This document shows, piece after piece, positions 46,815 through 59,088 of a stretch of DNA of 64,000 nucleotides. A program made the position numbers and the translations under genes. Within the stretch, counting starts at the first letter, position 1. Each line of letters begins with the position of its first letter. The notes beneath the pieces were generated by a model. That model made no database searches, was not told the origin of the DNA, and saw only the letters and a program-made list of their open reading frames with translations. Origin of the DNA: Cheiracanthium punctorium (taxonomy: Eukaryota; Arthropoda; Arachnida; Araneae; Cheiracanthiidae); assembly GCA_038373885.1 (NCBI GenBank), contig JAWZYV010019608.1:248001-312000 (forward strand). Direction: 5' to 3'.

Positions 46815-46818
46815 TTAA

Positions 46819-47549
46819 AACAAGTCTTGAAGAAAATATATTATCACCCTGAACTAAAAACCAGCATCAATGTAACTTACTCTCTTACACCTTTTTTGAG
46901 TAAAAAAAGGGGGCTTTTTAAGGCTGCTTTACACTTTACAGACCTTTTTTTTTATAAAGTTAGTGAGAACCCTGTTCAAAATGTCTGGGTCTACTTCCTG
47001 ATTAAAAAATAAAAAAACAGGGTCATACCCAGAAAAAAAAAAAATTCAAAGGAGGCCCAAAAGGTGAAAAAGGAAGAATTTTTCAGGACTTCATCATTTT
47101 CATTTTGTTAACAAAAATAAAAATTCCAGGAAAGGGTTCATAATACAGAGCTGCCAACCCTCAATGAGACTTTTCAATAGTAATCGTGAATATTTTCAGT
47201 AGTTTTTTTTTTATGTTTGTCAGTAGTCAGTCGCATAGGCAAAGTTTTAGTTTATTTCTGTTTCTAAATTATTAAAAAAGTTTAATTATAACCTATTCAA
47301 AACTGACCTTGATTAAAAATAAATTGAAACTTAGAAGAATGAAATCTACCACCGAGCCTTCACAGTTAGCATGGTTTGAAAACAAAAGCGGTAAAAGAGA
47401 AAACTGCAAAGCCTGAGAAAGGGGGAGGGGGGGGAGGAAGAAGAGACTTCAGAGAAGTCCAGACTCACTTTTTCTCTTCAACTGATGCTGATTAAAAATT
47501 CGGTGCTAATTGCATGTGATAATTGTTTGTTTTAGGCTTTGGGAGATGT
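46819..47549. other. Spacer in the probable AK2 5'UTR intron
   Basis: Nothing recognised apart from A, T and G runs. Confidence 0.45.
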
Positions 47550-47557
47550 GGAATAAG

Positions 47558-48146
47558 CAGGGTTGTTAAAAACCTGGATTTTTTTCAGAAAAAAACCCAA
47601 CCCACTGGGTTTTTTCAGAAGAAGGGATGAGGTTTCAGAATATTTGAAAAAAATTTGCTTATTACTAAATACAACTTAAAGCAAACTAATTGATCACAAA
47701 AATCAATTATAAATAAAAAGTGGCTAATTTAATAGTAACAACCGATTACAATTATTAATCATACATGAAAAAATGTATAAATCAATTACAATAACAACCC
47801 CAATCATGGTTTGCTCTTAGATAAATTAACTATTAGTAATAATTTTAACAGTGATATACTAGTGCTTAATTACAACATGATTTTTTTATTTAAAAAAAAT
47901 CCTTATTCATTTTAATACAGATAGGCATAAAAATTTACTCTAGAAAATTTTAATGCCTATGTGAAGTCAATTTTTTTTTTTTTTTCCTTAGGTAGTGGTA
48001 GTGTGGGGGGAGGTAGGGAGCTGTTTATAAACTTTACAAGTAGTGTACTGATATTAAGCGATGTATTGCGTACGTAATTAAAGTTGAAATTTTGAAAAAA
48101 CCCAGTTGGGTTTTTCCTCGGGTTGGGCAAAATCGTAACAACCCTG
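47558..48146. mobile_element. hAT MITE, CAGGGTTGTTA ends
   Basis: Ends CAGGGTTGTTAAAA and CGTAACAACCCTG, with inner inverted CCCAACCCACTGGGTTTTT / AACCCAGTTGGGTTTTTCC motifs. Flanks GGAATAAG and GCAATAAG (7 of 8). 589 bp, no ORF. Confidence 0.8.
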
Positions 48147-48154
48147 GCAATAAG

Positions 48155-49400
48155 CCTTAGTGCATTTTTTTTTTTTAAATCAGTAAAAGAACATAGCTTA
48201 AAAATGTTATAGAATAAATCAATTTATATTTAAATTTCTGTAATATGTGCTTTTTCCATTGAAGATTTGTTGAGCAGCAAAGCTGTGTTACAGAAGAGAA
48301 AATATAAAAACTATACCTAGAACAAGTCTTCCATTCTTACTATTCAACAAAAGTTTAAATAATTTGCATATAATCTCATAATTTTGCCCATAGTATTATT
48401 CCTCTGTATTTTTATATTATGATTCTGATAAAGTAATATAATTTGCTTCCCTTTTTTTACTTATTATCATCGTCGGTGGGGGGAGGGGGCTGAGGAATGG
48501 AGAAGGAAATAGAATAATTTTTCCTATTATGACCCAAAATCCACAAAATTCTAAAATCTGCAAAAGTTTAAGGAATTCGAGAGCAATGTGACAGTGACGT
48601 TCGAATTTTTCCTGTAAATAAATGTTTATGAATTGGTGATTTGAGATAAGTGAATTAGTTTCAATATAAATTACAATCTACTGCAAGTTTTCACACAGGA
48701 TTCTCCCACCTATGCAAATCGATCATTGCATATGTTGAATTTATAACGTAGTTTAATTAATGATAGGTTAACGTACGTTAATTATACGTACACTTCAGAA
48801 AGCTAATGGTGGGATAGATACCTCCCATCAGTTGCATTAGTTAAACTTACACGGAGATGCATGTGTCCCGTTCGTAGTCAAATGGTTAAATTTTCATACT
48901 GTTTATTACAATTCAATGTTCCTGTATAGTGAAATTTACTGTTATGAGGGGGTTATATAGAAAAAGTCTAAACACCGAAGTTTTTCGCGATTACAATCAA
49001 CCCTTTACTCCGCACAAGTAAGTAAATATTGTTAGTGATATTTGTTTTCCCCAAAATGAACACTAAATTCAGTCAAGCAGTTTATTTTAATTAAAGTTTA
49101 AACATTGTATTTACATTTAAAAAAAGGTTTATTAAGTAAGAGAACACATTAAATAAATGGAAACGACAAATAACTTCTTGCAACTTCCTTGTTTATAAAC
49201 TCATCTGTTAATAGAAAAAAATCGATAAGCATTTAATTAGTTAATAATTTATACAGCCGTACATAGTATGAAAACAATATTGACAGGGATAGATGAGAAG
49301 ATTCAGTGACAAAATTAAATGTACCCACAGCTGATTGTTTTATTTTTTTTCCGGCAAATTCAACTTGAACACGTTTTCTCGTCAAAGGTCACTATCTTAC
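48155..49400. other. AT-rich DNA in the probable AK2 5'UTR intron
   Basis: No feature supported. Confidence 0.45.
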
Positions 49401-49401
49401 C

Positions 49402-49745
49402 TGTTGCCACTACCAATTTTAATTTATTTAACATAAAAAACAAAGCAGGAGTTTTTACAGGGTAAAATTCTTTTATACCAAATTTTTCTGTAACGAAATA
49501 AGTATTTCTGATTTAACTAATATGTTTACATAATTTTTGTTGTTCGTGAGATGTAATCCGTTCTCTATCGTTATTTTATATCGTATAGGGAATGCTACTA
49601 ACAAGCACTTAACGGTGCTCTAGCAAAGAAATGAAATACCGACGTTTCTGTGCCCTTGCACATTGCATCTAAACACAAACAATCTCTGGCAACGTGTTGG
49701 CGTATAATAGCGTGTGGAAATTTAGTAAAAAATTCATTTTCACAA
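49402..49745. promoter_or_regulatory. Probable shared bidirectional promoter of AK2 and PUM3
   Basis: The minus strand offers a strong donor at 49401/49400 (AK2 leader exon) and the plus strand a strong donor CAA|GTAAGTG at 49745/49746 (PUM3 leader exon). If both are used, the transcription starts lie head to head within about 340 bp. The interval is relatively free of recognised repeats. No TATA box is assigned. This is inference. Confidence 0.4.
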
Positions 49746-49978
49746 GTAAGTGTAGGTTATTTATAATATTTGATAGAACGTATTTGTAATTTTGAATGAA
49801 CAAAATTGTTTTCCGTATGTTCCTAAATGGATTTTGATTTAGGTTTCATCATATTTCATTCTTATTTTATTAGTGGGAGATTAAGTTCTCACTGCTTAGT
49901 GAGAGCACTTACTTATTTTTCCCCCTTTCCTTGTCAAATTGTAACTCACGAAAACTATTAAGAATATACGGTACTTAT

Positions 49979-50144
49979 GTATTATCCCAGCGGTCACGCG
50001 CACACACATTCTCGCCAAACTATTTTTTATTCAAATGTGCTGGCAAACTATTGCCAATCTTATTCCGGACCATCAGTAATTTCATGTGTCCGGCATTTAT
50101 CTTGGCAAAAAATCGCTCGTCTTGGCAGACCGCCGGGATAATAC
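49979..50144. mobile_element. Short TIR element, GTATTATCCC ends
   Basis: GTATTATCCCAGCGGTC and GACCGCCGGGATAATAC are inverted copies (16 of 17). 166 bp. No target duplication seen. Confidence 0.65.
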
Positions 50145-50424
50145 GTTAAGTGTGCAAAACCTCAAAGAAAAATATTACTTTGAAATTACTCTCCCGAAAT
50201 CTCGTAATTCAAGAAAGCGGACTTTTTTCAAGCGCTGCTGAATTTGAGTAATTCTTCTGAAAGGTTTGATTTCAGACTTCGAAATTTCTTGTAGTAAAAT
50301 GGTAATTTTTATCATTTTTTCAGAAAGCTTTCAAGCTCTCTTAAAATAAGTTTTATGGCATGCATGTTAAATTTTATCTTTGATTATATCCTAGAGATGA
50401 GGAAAAAATTATGGTTATATAGAG

Positions 50425-50857
50425 GGTGGTCACTGGCACTATGTGCCAAAAATGTAAAGGTTAGTATAAGGACCAAGACAGCTCAGAATCGCATATCAAT
50501 GTGTGGTCGAAAATGTCGTCTGCATGTACCTATTAATAAGCACTTTGGAAGAAGTGTTGAAGTAACAATGAACTTTCCGACCCTGTCGTTTGTCAAAAAC
50601 GAACTCATTTTTTACAGAAAGCACTTAACTAAAACTGATAGTTTACAAATTCTATTTTGTTTCATTGATGAAAGTCTCCGAGAAAAGCTCATTGTTTATG
50701 AAACTTGATGAAGAATTTAGACTAACAGTTAGTGATCATTAGCAGGTACATAATGGTGACATTTTCGTATTTTCGACCCCCACATTGCTATGTGATTCTC
50801 AACCATCTTTGTCCCTCTAGCACCCTTTACATTTTTGACATAATGTTTGGGACCACC
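50425..50857. mobile_element. Foldback element with ~110-bp inverted arms
   Basis: Left arm (GGTGGTCACTGGCAC.., CAAAAATGTAAAGG, GGTCGAAAATG) pairs with the right arm (TTCGACCCCCACATTG, CCTTTACATTTTTG, GGGACCACC). The arms are clearly related but diverged. The 117-codon ORF across it is not considered a gene. Confidence 0.7.
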
Positions 50858-50994
50858 TATCCTGTGTACAAAATTGCAATCTAACTTTAAGATTCAATGG
50901 CAAGGACGGATACCCATCCCACTGGCCTTGGAAATTCATGTCATCGACGGCCCACTTATATTTCCTTTTAACACATGTAGACATCATACATAAG

Positions 50995-52685
50995 CAGTGA
51001 TCGGGATAACGCCTTTAGATGCATATTTTACGCCTTAGAAATTTAGAATACGCCTTAAGAATTTCGGAATGCATGTTTTTACGCGTTGCTTTTCCATATA
51101 AAATTCCATTTTATGACCGGTGATTACGGCGAGATTTCCCCCTGGAAAATGATTTTGGCGCACCTTCGATGTACCCCCTACCTTGATTTTTGGCGCCAAG
51201 GCCGTTTTCGACAGCGCCAAAAACAGAAGAGAAGTGGCCAACAATGCCGTTTTCGACGGCGCGAAAAATAAAAAAATGGCCGTGAAACCACTTCCGAAAG
51301 CGGAAAAACTATATGAATTAGAAGATTTCCACAAAAAATTTAGGGTTAAAATGTAAAAATGGCCACGAAGCAACGTTTTCAGAACCGAAAAAAACTATGA
51401 GAATTAGAAAAATTCTACAAAAAATTTAGGGTTAAGAATGTAAACAACAATAAAACCAAGAAAATTTAAGAATTCATGAATGTAGAATTCGCGTTTTCGA
51501 ACAAGAAATTAGAAATAGAAAAATTGTAGAAATAATTAAGGGTTAGGAATCTAAACACGAATAAATTTAAAGAAATTTAAGAATTGATGGACACAGAGAT
51601 TGCGTTTTCTAACAAGAATTTAGGGTTAAAAATTTGAAAATACCTAAATTCCACAAATAATGGGATTTTTATGTGAGGGGGGGCTCTGCCCCCCTCAACC
51701 CCCCCGTTTTTTGTTTTTTTTTTTACGAAAAAGGTAGTCGGGAAAAAGAAGAAATTGAGTAGAGCGTTTTAAGAAAAAAGCCAAAAACTGTGAAGCCATT
51801 CGCCTGTACAAATAGTGCACAGTTACCACGATGTATAACGCGAAACAATATTATACGTTAGCAAAAATATCTCGGAAAGGTTAAGCTCACACTCCGAAAG
51901 GATGTCTCCCTCAAAAAATCCAAAAACTTCTCCTACTACAACTAGGTCCACTAACAAATAGCTCATAACAAAAATTATATTAGCTACACCTTTCTTTCCA
52001 CACGTGGGATTTTTATCAGACCACTTTAACGTTAAATTTTGTTCAAAAATACCCTGATAATTTTCAATTACATTAGCTATGGAGGTTCTTAAAAAATCAT
52101 AAAATCCTAACCAAAAATATAAAAAAAAGTACAGTAAAATATCAAAAGATCACAGTACCTTTGCAGAAGCACTTTCGGTCAACTTACTACCTCTCTAAAA
52201 ATGTGAAAAAAAGTTCACACAAGCTTCCACGTGCAGGAGCTATTGCATCACGGCGCTGTGTCATTGGCCGGCCGGCCTAGGTTGCCATAAATAGCCTCCC
52301 CCCATTCTCGCCCACAAAATTTGTTTAGGAAACCAGAAAAGCCCTTTTATCGCCAAGCTTGGCAAAAAAACGTAATCTTTGGCGCAAAAAAAAGGTAGGG
52401 GGTATATCGAAGCTTAGCCATGATTTTTATTTACAGACAACTCTCTGAAATCTGCGATAACTTTTAATGTAAACAGTGAAATTTACAGTTAACACTAACA
52501 GTGTACCTAGAATGTGTAATCAGTTATTATATAGGATTTATGTGTTAAATGCAATTTAATTATGCATTTGAAAATGTAGCATAATTGTTCATTGCATTAA
52601 TTACTCCTGTGGATAGGAAAATATTCCTTCTAAAAAGGTTTAGGAGTATTTTTACTTCTGAAAAAAAATCTCAGATCGATCACTG
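50995..52685. mobile_element. hAT MITE, CAGTGATCG family, with a 1.26 kb insert
   Basis: Ends CAGTGATCGGGATAACG and AGATCGATCACTG, with perfect 8-bp duplication TACATAAG (50987-50994, 52686-52693). The two ends match the intact copy at 36649-37020 in inverted order; the middle is the element at 51157-52419 plus a little flank. Confidence 0.85.
51157..52419. mobile_element. TIR element nested in the CAGTGATCG MITE
   Basis: Ends GGCGCACCTTCGATGTACCC and GGGTATATCGAAGCTTAGCC are inverted copies sharing TTCGAT.TACCCCCTACC. ATGATTTT flanks both sides. Inside, 51310-51640 has three ~100-bp units with 'AATTTAGGGTTAA'. No transposase. Confidence 0.75.
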
Positions 52686-52693
52686 TACATAAG

Positions 52694-54699
52694 TTTATAT
52701 ATAAATACAATACATATTAAAGTTACCGTCCCATCGGGAAAATTCCCGGGTTCCTGGTGGGTGTATCCAGGCCTGTTCAATGGTAATGATATTTCACCTT
52801 ATTTGAATGAATGTTTCTTTTGTTTATTTGTTACAGGGTTTCCGCTACGGTCGCATTTTTAGCAAAATGCGAAAAGACTATGCAAAAAGGAAACAAGACA
52901 TTTTGGCTATTTTGCTAAAGCCTTTGTTTTGAATAATAATAAAAACATATTTTATTTGTTATTTTCTTTATTCTTGAAATTTTTCTATAGGAAAACCGAT
53001 AAAGTATGGTATAAGCTTGATATAATGCAGTTTTATGTAGTAAATAATATTTCTTGTAAAAGAATATAAATCACAACTAAGACATTTAATTTATTGTAAA
53101 TTTCAACAATATTCAGTATTAATTCAGTATGTGTTATGTTGGGCTTATACTGTCTTAAAATTAAACTTGTTTTCTCTTAATGATAAGTACAATTATTAAT
53201 TTTCATTTCAATTTTTTAAAAATGTGCCATCGAGAGAATGAGGCATTGACATCATAAATATTTCAAATGAAAAATAAATTCAAATGGCTCTGTTTTTGTG
53301 TTTTTAATTTGCCATTTTATTAAATGATCATTTTTGTACCTATTCACCAAATTTTGAGTCTTTATACAAAATAGTTTGTAAATGAACTGGTCCAAATATG
53401 AATGTAACATAGAGAATATAGGAGCTGTTCCTTACTAGGACTTCACCTTAAGACTATTAAGGGCTAAATTATAACAATGCAAAGTCAATGTGATGTTCAC
53501 TTTGAATGTAGTGCCAAAGCTCTTTATGAATCATACAGCGCATTTAAATTTATTATGTGTTTCAGTAGTAATGAACATATAAATAAGTACACTCACTATA
53601 AATTTGGGAGAAAAAACAACAAAATAATGTTTAATTACTTAAACTAAAACAGACAGTCTGGTTGTAAAAACATGTGGTCCTGTACTTTTTAATAGTTCAA
53701 TTATGACAGAAATCTTTTAGTAGACAGCTTAAAAAAGGGAAAAAAACCCTTTCACACACCTTGATAATGACAGCTACCTCTAGATTATATTGAATAGAAA
53801 TCCCGTGGAACAGTAAAATTTTGTTGTTATAGAGGGATTTATCATTGTATCGAATATCATTCTATAAAGATTTTATTGTATATCGAAAATAGATATATGA
53901 AATTTCTTCAATAATTGTTGTCTTTGTTTTAAAGTTTTTTAATTAAGGTTCAAACGATAAAGTATGAAGCTTGAGACGTGCCTTGCTAGTGACAGTTACA
54001 ATTTTTAGAATATTTTTAGGTATTGATTTTTTTTTTTTTTAATTATTAAGAAAAATTGTAAACATCTGTGTCGAATATGCTTAGTTTGATAATGACATTT
54101 TTTTAGCCATAAGCATAAAATTTACGATTATATGAAAATGACCCCAACTACTATTCAAACTTTGCCTCTTTCCCCTGAAAAGAAATGTTTTTAAGTTCTG
54201 GATAGAATTCTATTTTAGTTGTAGTTTTTAAATCCACTAGCTGCCTTCAGCTTCCAACTAGTTTGCCATCTCAGAGTGATATCTGCCCATCAAAATGAAA
54301 TTGCAAAGTCCAAAAAATTATTTCACTCTCAGCATCACATTTGCTGGTATTTTGTTTAAGTGTTTTTTTTTTTTTTTAATTATCCAGTTATTGACACAAT
54401 CAATCAGTGACCATTCTGTGTTTTAAAAAGAGAAAAATTGGTGTGCCAATGCTGTCAACTGTACAATTTTGGCCTTTCATTTTCAAAAATAAAGGCTTTT
54501 GATAATGACTGCATTAAAGAAATGGACAAAAATATCCAAAATGTGAAGTGCACAGTGGTCAATATTTTCGGAAATATGTAAGCTTTTTAATTTTTCATGT
54601 ACTGAATGGATCTTTTAAAAATTTTAAATGGTCAACAAGTGTAAGTTAAGACCCTTTTTCAGACTGCTCAATGTGTTCATATTGATTTACTGTTTTTAG
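52694..54699. other. AT-rich DNA before PUM3 exon 1
   Basis: No feature supported. The stretch at 52838-52920 has TTACAGGGTTTCCGC and 'AGCAAAATGCG' motifs that may be one end of a degenerate MITE. Confidence 0.4.
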
Positions 54700-54730
54700 G
54701 TTGATCACAAAGTAATAAAAGTGAATCAGT

Positions 54731-54793
54731 ATGACGAAAGTAGAAACTAAAGGTGTAGGAAAATGGAAGTTGCCAAAAAACAAGAAGAAAAGT
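54731..54793 (+). CDS. PUM3: PUM3 coding exon 1
   Basis: 63 nt, MTKVETKGVGKWKLPKNKKKS, with donor AGT|GTAAGT, phase 0. Upstream, ACTGTTTTTAG at 54699 is a good acceptor, so 54700-54730 would be 5'UTR of this exon. The start was chosen as the first ATG after it that is in frame with exon 2. Confidence 0.85.
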
Positions 54794-57700
54794 GTAAGTA
54801 AAATAAAAGTTTTTTAAAGTCATAATGTCCACCTTGAAACATACATGAAGAAAAAAAAAATTGTTTTGACACCAGTTTATTTGAGTGGTTTATCTTATTG
54901 GTTTAAAAATTACCAATATTTGGTTTGCATTTTCCCTCTTGTGACATTTTAAGATATTTTTCATTTATAAAAGTCTATCTCTGTTTCCCAGCTTTTTTTA
55001 AATATAATTTTCTTTTTAATTCAGGAGTAAAACTTTTCTGATATACCTCATAACTCCAGGTTTTTCAGAAAAAAAAATTATCCCTTTTCAATGTTTCTTA
55101 TATTTGAAAATAGTTGAAATTTATGTTTAAATTATAACTTTCTGATGTACACCTTTAAGACCATAATACACATTATCATTTTGTGGAAGCTGCTTTATAT
55201 TGTTCTAGACAAATTATGCCTATTGTTTATCCAACTTCCCCTGCATTATTAAATTTTAATTTTTTCAAATAAATAATAGTATTTATTTAATTATCATTGA
55301 TATTGTATGCTTACCTAGCTAAACTTCATAAAATAAATAAATCAGAATTTATTCTAAATCCAATTAAATTTTCATTCTTTATAGATTAGTTGGAATAGTA
55401 TAAGGAAATCTAAAGCCATTTTAGTACAGTTAAAATAGTCATAACTCAACTAAAAAGAAACAGAAAAAAAAGTATTTAAAATTAAAAGTTATGAGAAAGA
55501 ACTTAGTAAAAGTGCATCATAAACAAAACTAAAGTTACTGTGAAAAAAAATTCCCAATTAGTTACAAAAGCAATACTACTATATACATATCTTTTTTAAA
55601 TTGAGTAAACAATAATTTTAAATTCAATGATAAATTCTAAAGATTATAGTTAAAAGTATCTATGTCTAAGATTTAACTAATTCTTAAAGTATAGTAGTTG
55701 AACATGCATTTTTTCACAATTGTGTGTTGCAAAACAATAAATTAATTTATGCAAAATTAAAATTTAGAAAAAAGATTTTACTAATTCTTAAAGTATTGGG
55801 TTGGCAACAAAGTAATTGCGTTTTTCCGTATGTCAATATTTCGCCTGGCCAAAACTTACTGAAAACTACTTCGCCTGGCCAGAATTATGCGAAATTTGGC
55901 ACGTACGTGAGTTCTTCAACATAGGTGCTAGATCAGAGAGCATTTTCCAAAATTCGTAATCTTAGGTGGGGTAAGGGGCCAAAAAGTTCTTTTCACATAT
56001 CCCGCGTGATCTCAAATAAAAATAGAGATATCCGTGAAATTCTTTCTGTAAAATACAGCAGTCACGAATACCTAAAAATTAATTTCAGGACATTTTTAAT
56101 ATTGTCCTCTAAGGAGGATAGAAGCGAAAAAAGGGGGAGGGTGGCCATCTTTTATGGACGAAAAAAAATACTGCCAGTGAAATTCTTACTTTAAAATGTA
56201 ACAAATATGAATCGTATGCTCAGGCACAGCCAGGCATGAAAGAGTTCCGCTTTTAAGCGGAAATCCGCTTTTTTCAATGTCTTTGAGGCTGTTTCTGAGA
56301 TCGATGCAAAACCGTCGAGAAATCGCGACCGAAAAATGGGGGGGGGAGCGGAGCGAACGAACGCCATTTTTTCTCCTTCACAGTAAACCATGCTGTAAAC
56401 AGAGATGCGTTCCTAAGCCTACACATCGTATCTATCACCCTAAATTATTAGTGCAGCGGAATGGAGAAAGGCATAACTTGTGCCAATCGGCCGAATGACG
56501 ATCGCGCAGGTTGAAAGTAGGTCACGCCTTACTGTTGAAATCGCACCGGGGAAATTGCCGAAGTTGAATTACGGGATGATTGATAACGGCTGTTATGTGA
56601 ACCAGGCGCGTAGCCAGGAAAATTTTTCGGGGGGGGGGGGATATGAACTTATATGTGTATAAATAGATGGAATTTCATCACTAATCCAAACATTTCGGCG
56701 GGGATATATCCCGATATCCCCCCCCCCCTGGCTACGCCCCTGATGTGAACAACTTCTACTGCTACTTTTATTTGTCGTGTGTTTGGAATTGTACCGCACA
56801 CGCTCTGAAACGCATGTGGGAAATTGCGTCATCAGTTTGTGAAGATGATCTTTTGTTAGTTAACCAAGATAACATTATAAATATGGATATTAATTTAAAC
56901 AATGAGCATAAAGCTTGCTCAGTAGATGCGAGCGAAAAAAATAAATTTAAATTCGAGTGGTTGAATAAATCTATTAAAGTCAAACTACCGGCAAAAGTTA
57001 TGGATCATGAAGAAGAAATAGAAATAAAAGTAGGGGATATATATATATGCGATATAGATTTAGTAATAATTAGAGGTTATTTTATGAGAATTTAATGACA
57101 TTACGTTTTACGACTCAACGTAAAAGTGTAGCAGTTAATGTTTCGTGGATGTATTAAATTAGTAACGTGTCTTCTGACCTTAAATTACAAGCCAAGAGCA
57201 AGCTGCGTTTAGTTTATTATTTTGCATCAAAATTTAAGTATAATTAGTACAGTAGGGAACCCGAAATCCGGAATGTTCGGGACCGGGCCCATTCCGGATT
57301 TTGGGATACCGGCTGCGAACTTTACCGATTTCCGGAAGTCTTCCCAGGTGAGCTGTAGCATAGGCCCTTCTGCGTTTTAGCGTCTATTATGACGTTAATT
57401 AATATTAACTGAAACTCTATTAAATAAAAACTTTAAAAATATGCACACGATTATATATCTCTGATTAAAAAAAAAAGAATGAATGAATAATACAGTATGT
57501 TAAAGATGAAGTAATCCATTAAAAAATTCGAAAGCTATGTTATCGAGCCGAGCAACGATTATTTCAGACGGATGACGATTGCTGCAACTAAATTGGCTGA
57601 AAATATGCAACTTATATAATCTTAAAATTTTACTTAACGTTTTTTCATACATAGTTTCCGATTGAAATAACTCATCCTACACCGCAATTCAGCGGGCTAC

Positions 57701-58791
57701 GGAAGGACGGATAGAGCAGTTGAGCAATTTTCGGATCAACTGCCGCCTTTCCTCGGCCCGTTGATTTGCCTAGCAATTTATTACGCAACCCGCAACCCAA
57801 CATTTCTTCACACATCTGCAGTTCTTTGAGAAGGGGGGGAGGGAAACAGTCATTAAGCAGACCAAATCCCGTTCATCTTTGTTTACATTTAACAGACTAG
57901 ATGAATCATCAACACTTGAAGCTGCGCGCCTGTGTGTGTGCGTGCATAAAGGACACTTTTTTTTCTCCCCATTAAAGCAAGTCATTCTATAATAGCATAG
58001 AATCTATTTACGTTACGAGAAATCGAAAATTACCGCACAAGATCTAACAGCAACTCGCCGATCGCAAAGCGAAGAAAGGCGCGAGTAGAGAGGATCGATC
58101 ATTCTCCTGGTACGCGCCCGCGCCCTCCTTTCCCTGCGATTCGACGAAATTCTTTCCAATTTAACAGGTTTCCTTATTTTTACGTATATTCAATTGAAAG
58201 CGGTCTTTCAAAGAAGAAAATGAGGAATAAAAAGGAAAATAATATCCTTTTTTATATGCTTATAGGGAGGGAAAAAAAAAAAACGCGAAGGGGGGGGGGA
58301 AATGCAGGAAAAAAAAAGTTCCGGATTTCGGGTCCCCTACTGTATTAGGTAATTAAAGTGTGCTTGGAGTTTAGCAAGAATATAATCTTTGATTACATAA
58401 TTATTATTGGGGGGGGGGGGTCGGGATTGATTTTTATCCCTCTCGACACTGGTTTAGGAATGTCCTGATTTTAGGTTCAGAAAAAATGGTCACTTTAATA
58501 ATAATAAATAAATGAATAAAATCAAAACTGCAATAATGAGAAAAAAAAAAAGAAAGTTTTTGAAAACATTTTGATTTCAACACTTTTTAATGTATTTTTA
58601 TCATGTATAGAAAATGGGGGAAAAATTTTGTACTATCGTTTTTTAAGAATGGAGTGATATATTACTGGAAGAAATTACTGTACAAAAACAGTTGTTTTTC
58701 AATCTGTAAAAATTTGGTTACCTTTTTTTCCACCATAAATTGACCCTTCTTATAAGAATATAGTGTACTGGCTGGTGAGAAAATGTATACA

Positions 58792-58828
<37 letters not shown>

Positions 58829-59046
58829 AAATAGCTTAACTTACGTAAAATGGATTCCCAAGTGAAATATTAATTGAAAGCACATTATAACAGATATAAT
58901 ACATAATCATGAAAATAAAAATGAAATCCAGAGGCTATAAATAAATTTGAAACAGGGCCATCAAAGCCAAAAATTGGGAAAAACATGCCATAAGCAATCA
59001 CATGTGCTTAAATATATACATACATATGTATTATATATACACATAC

Positions 59047-59088
<42 letters not shown>

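Larger units (their letters stand above)
46408..49401 (-). other. AK2: Probable AK2 5'UTR intron and leader exon boundary
   Basis: On the minus strand a strong acceptor (TTTTTCACAG) ends at 46416, eight bases before the AK2 ATG. A perfect donor CAG|GTAAGATAG lies at 49401/49400. I infer a 5'UTR intron 49400-46416 and a leader exon ending at 49401. This is inference from splice signals only. The intron contains a TTAA-flanked MITE (46489-46814) and a hAT MITE (47558-48146). Confidence 0.5.
49746..54699 (+). other. PUM3: Probable PUM3 5'UTR intron
   Basis: Runs from donor GTAAGTG at 49746 to acceptor TGTTTTTAG at 54699. It holds a short TIR element (49979-50144), a foldback element (50425-50857) and a nested pair of MITEs (50995-52685). 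In 52694-54699 I see no further feature beyond AT-rich DNA and T runs. This is inference from splice signals. Confidence 0.4.

Noticed and set aside
50355..50708. 117-codon plus ORF
   Set aside because: Lies across a foldback element's arm and centre; no domain seen.
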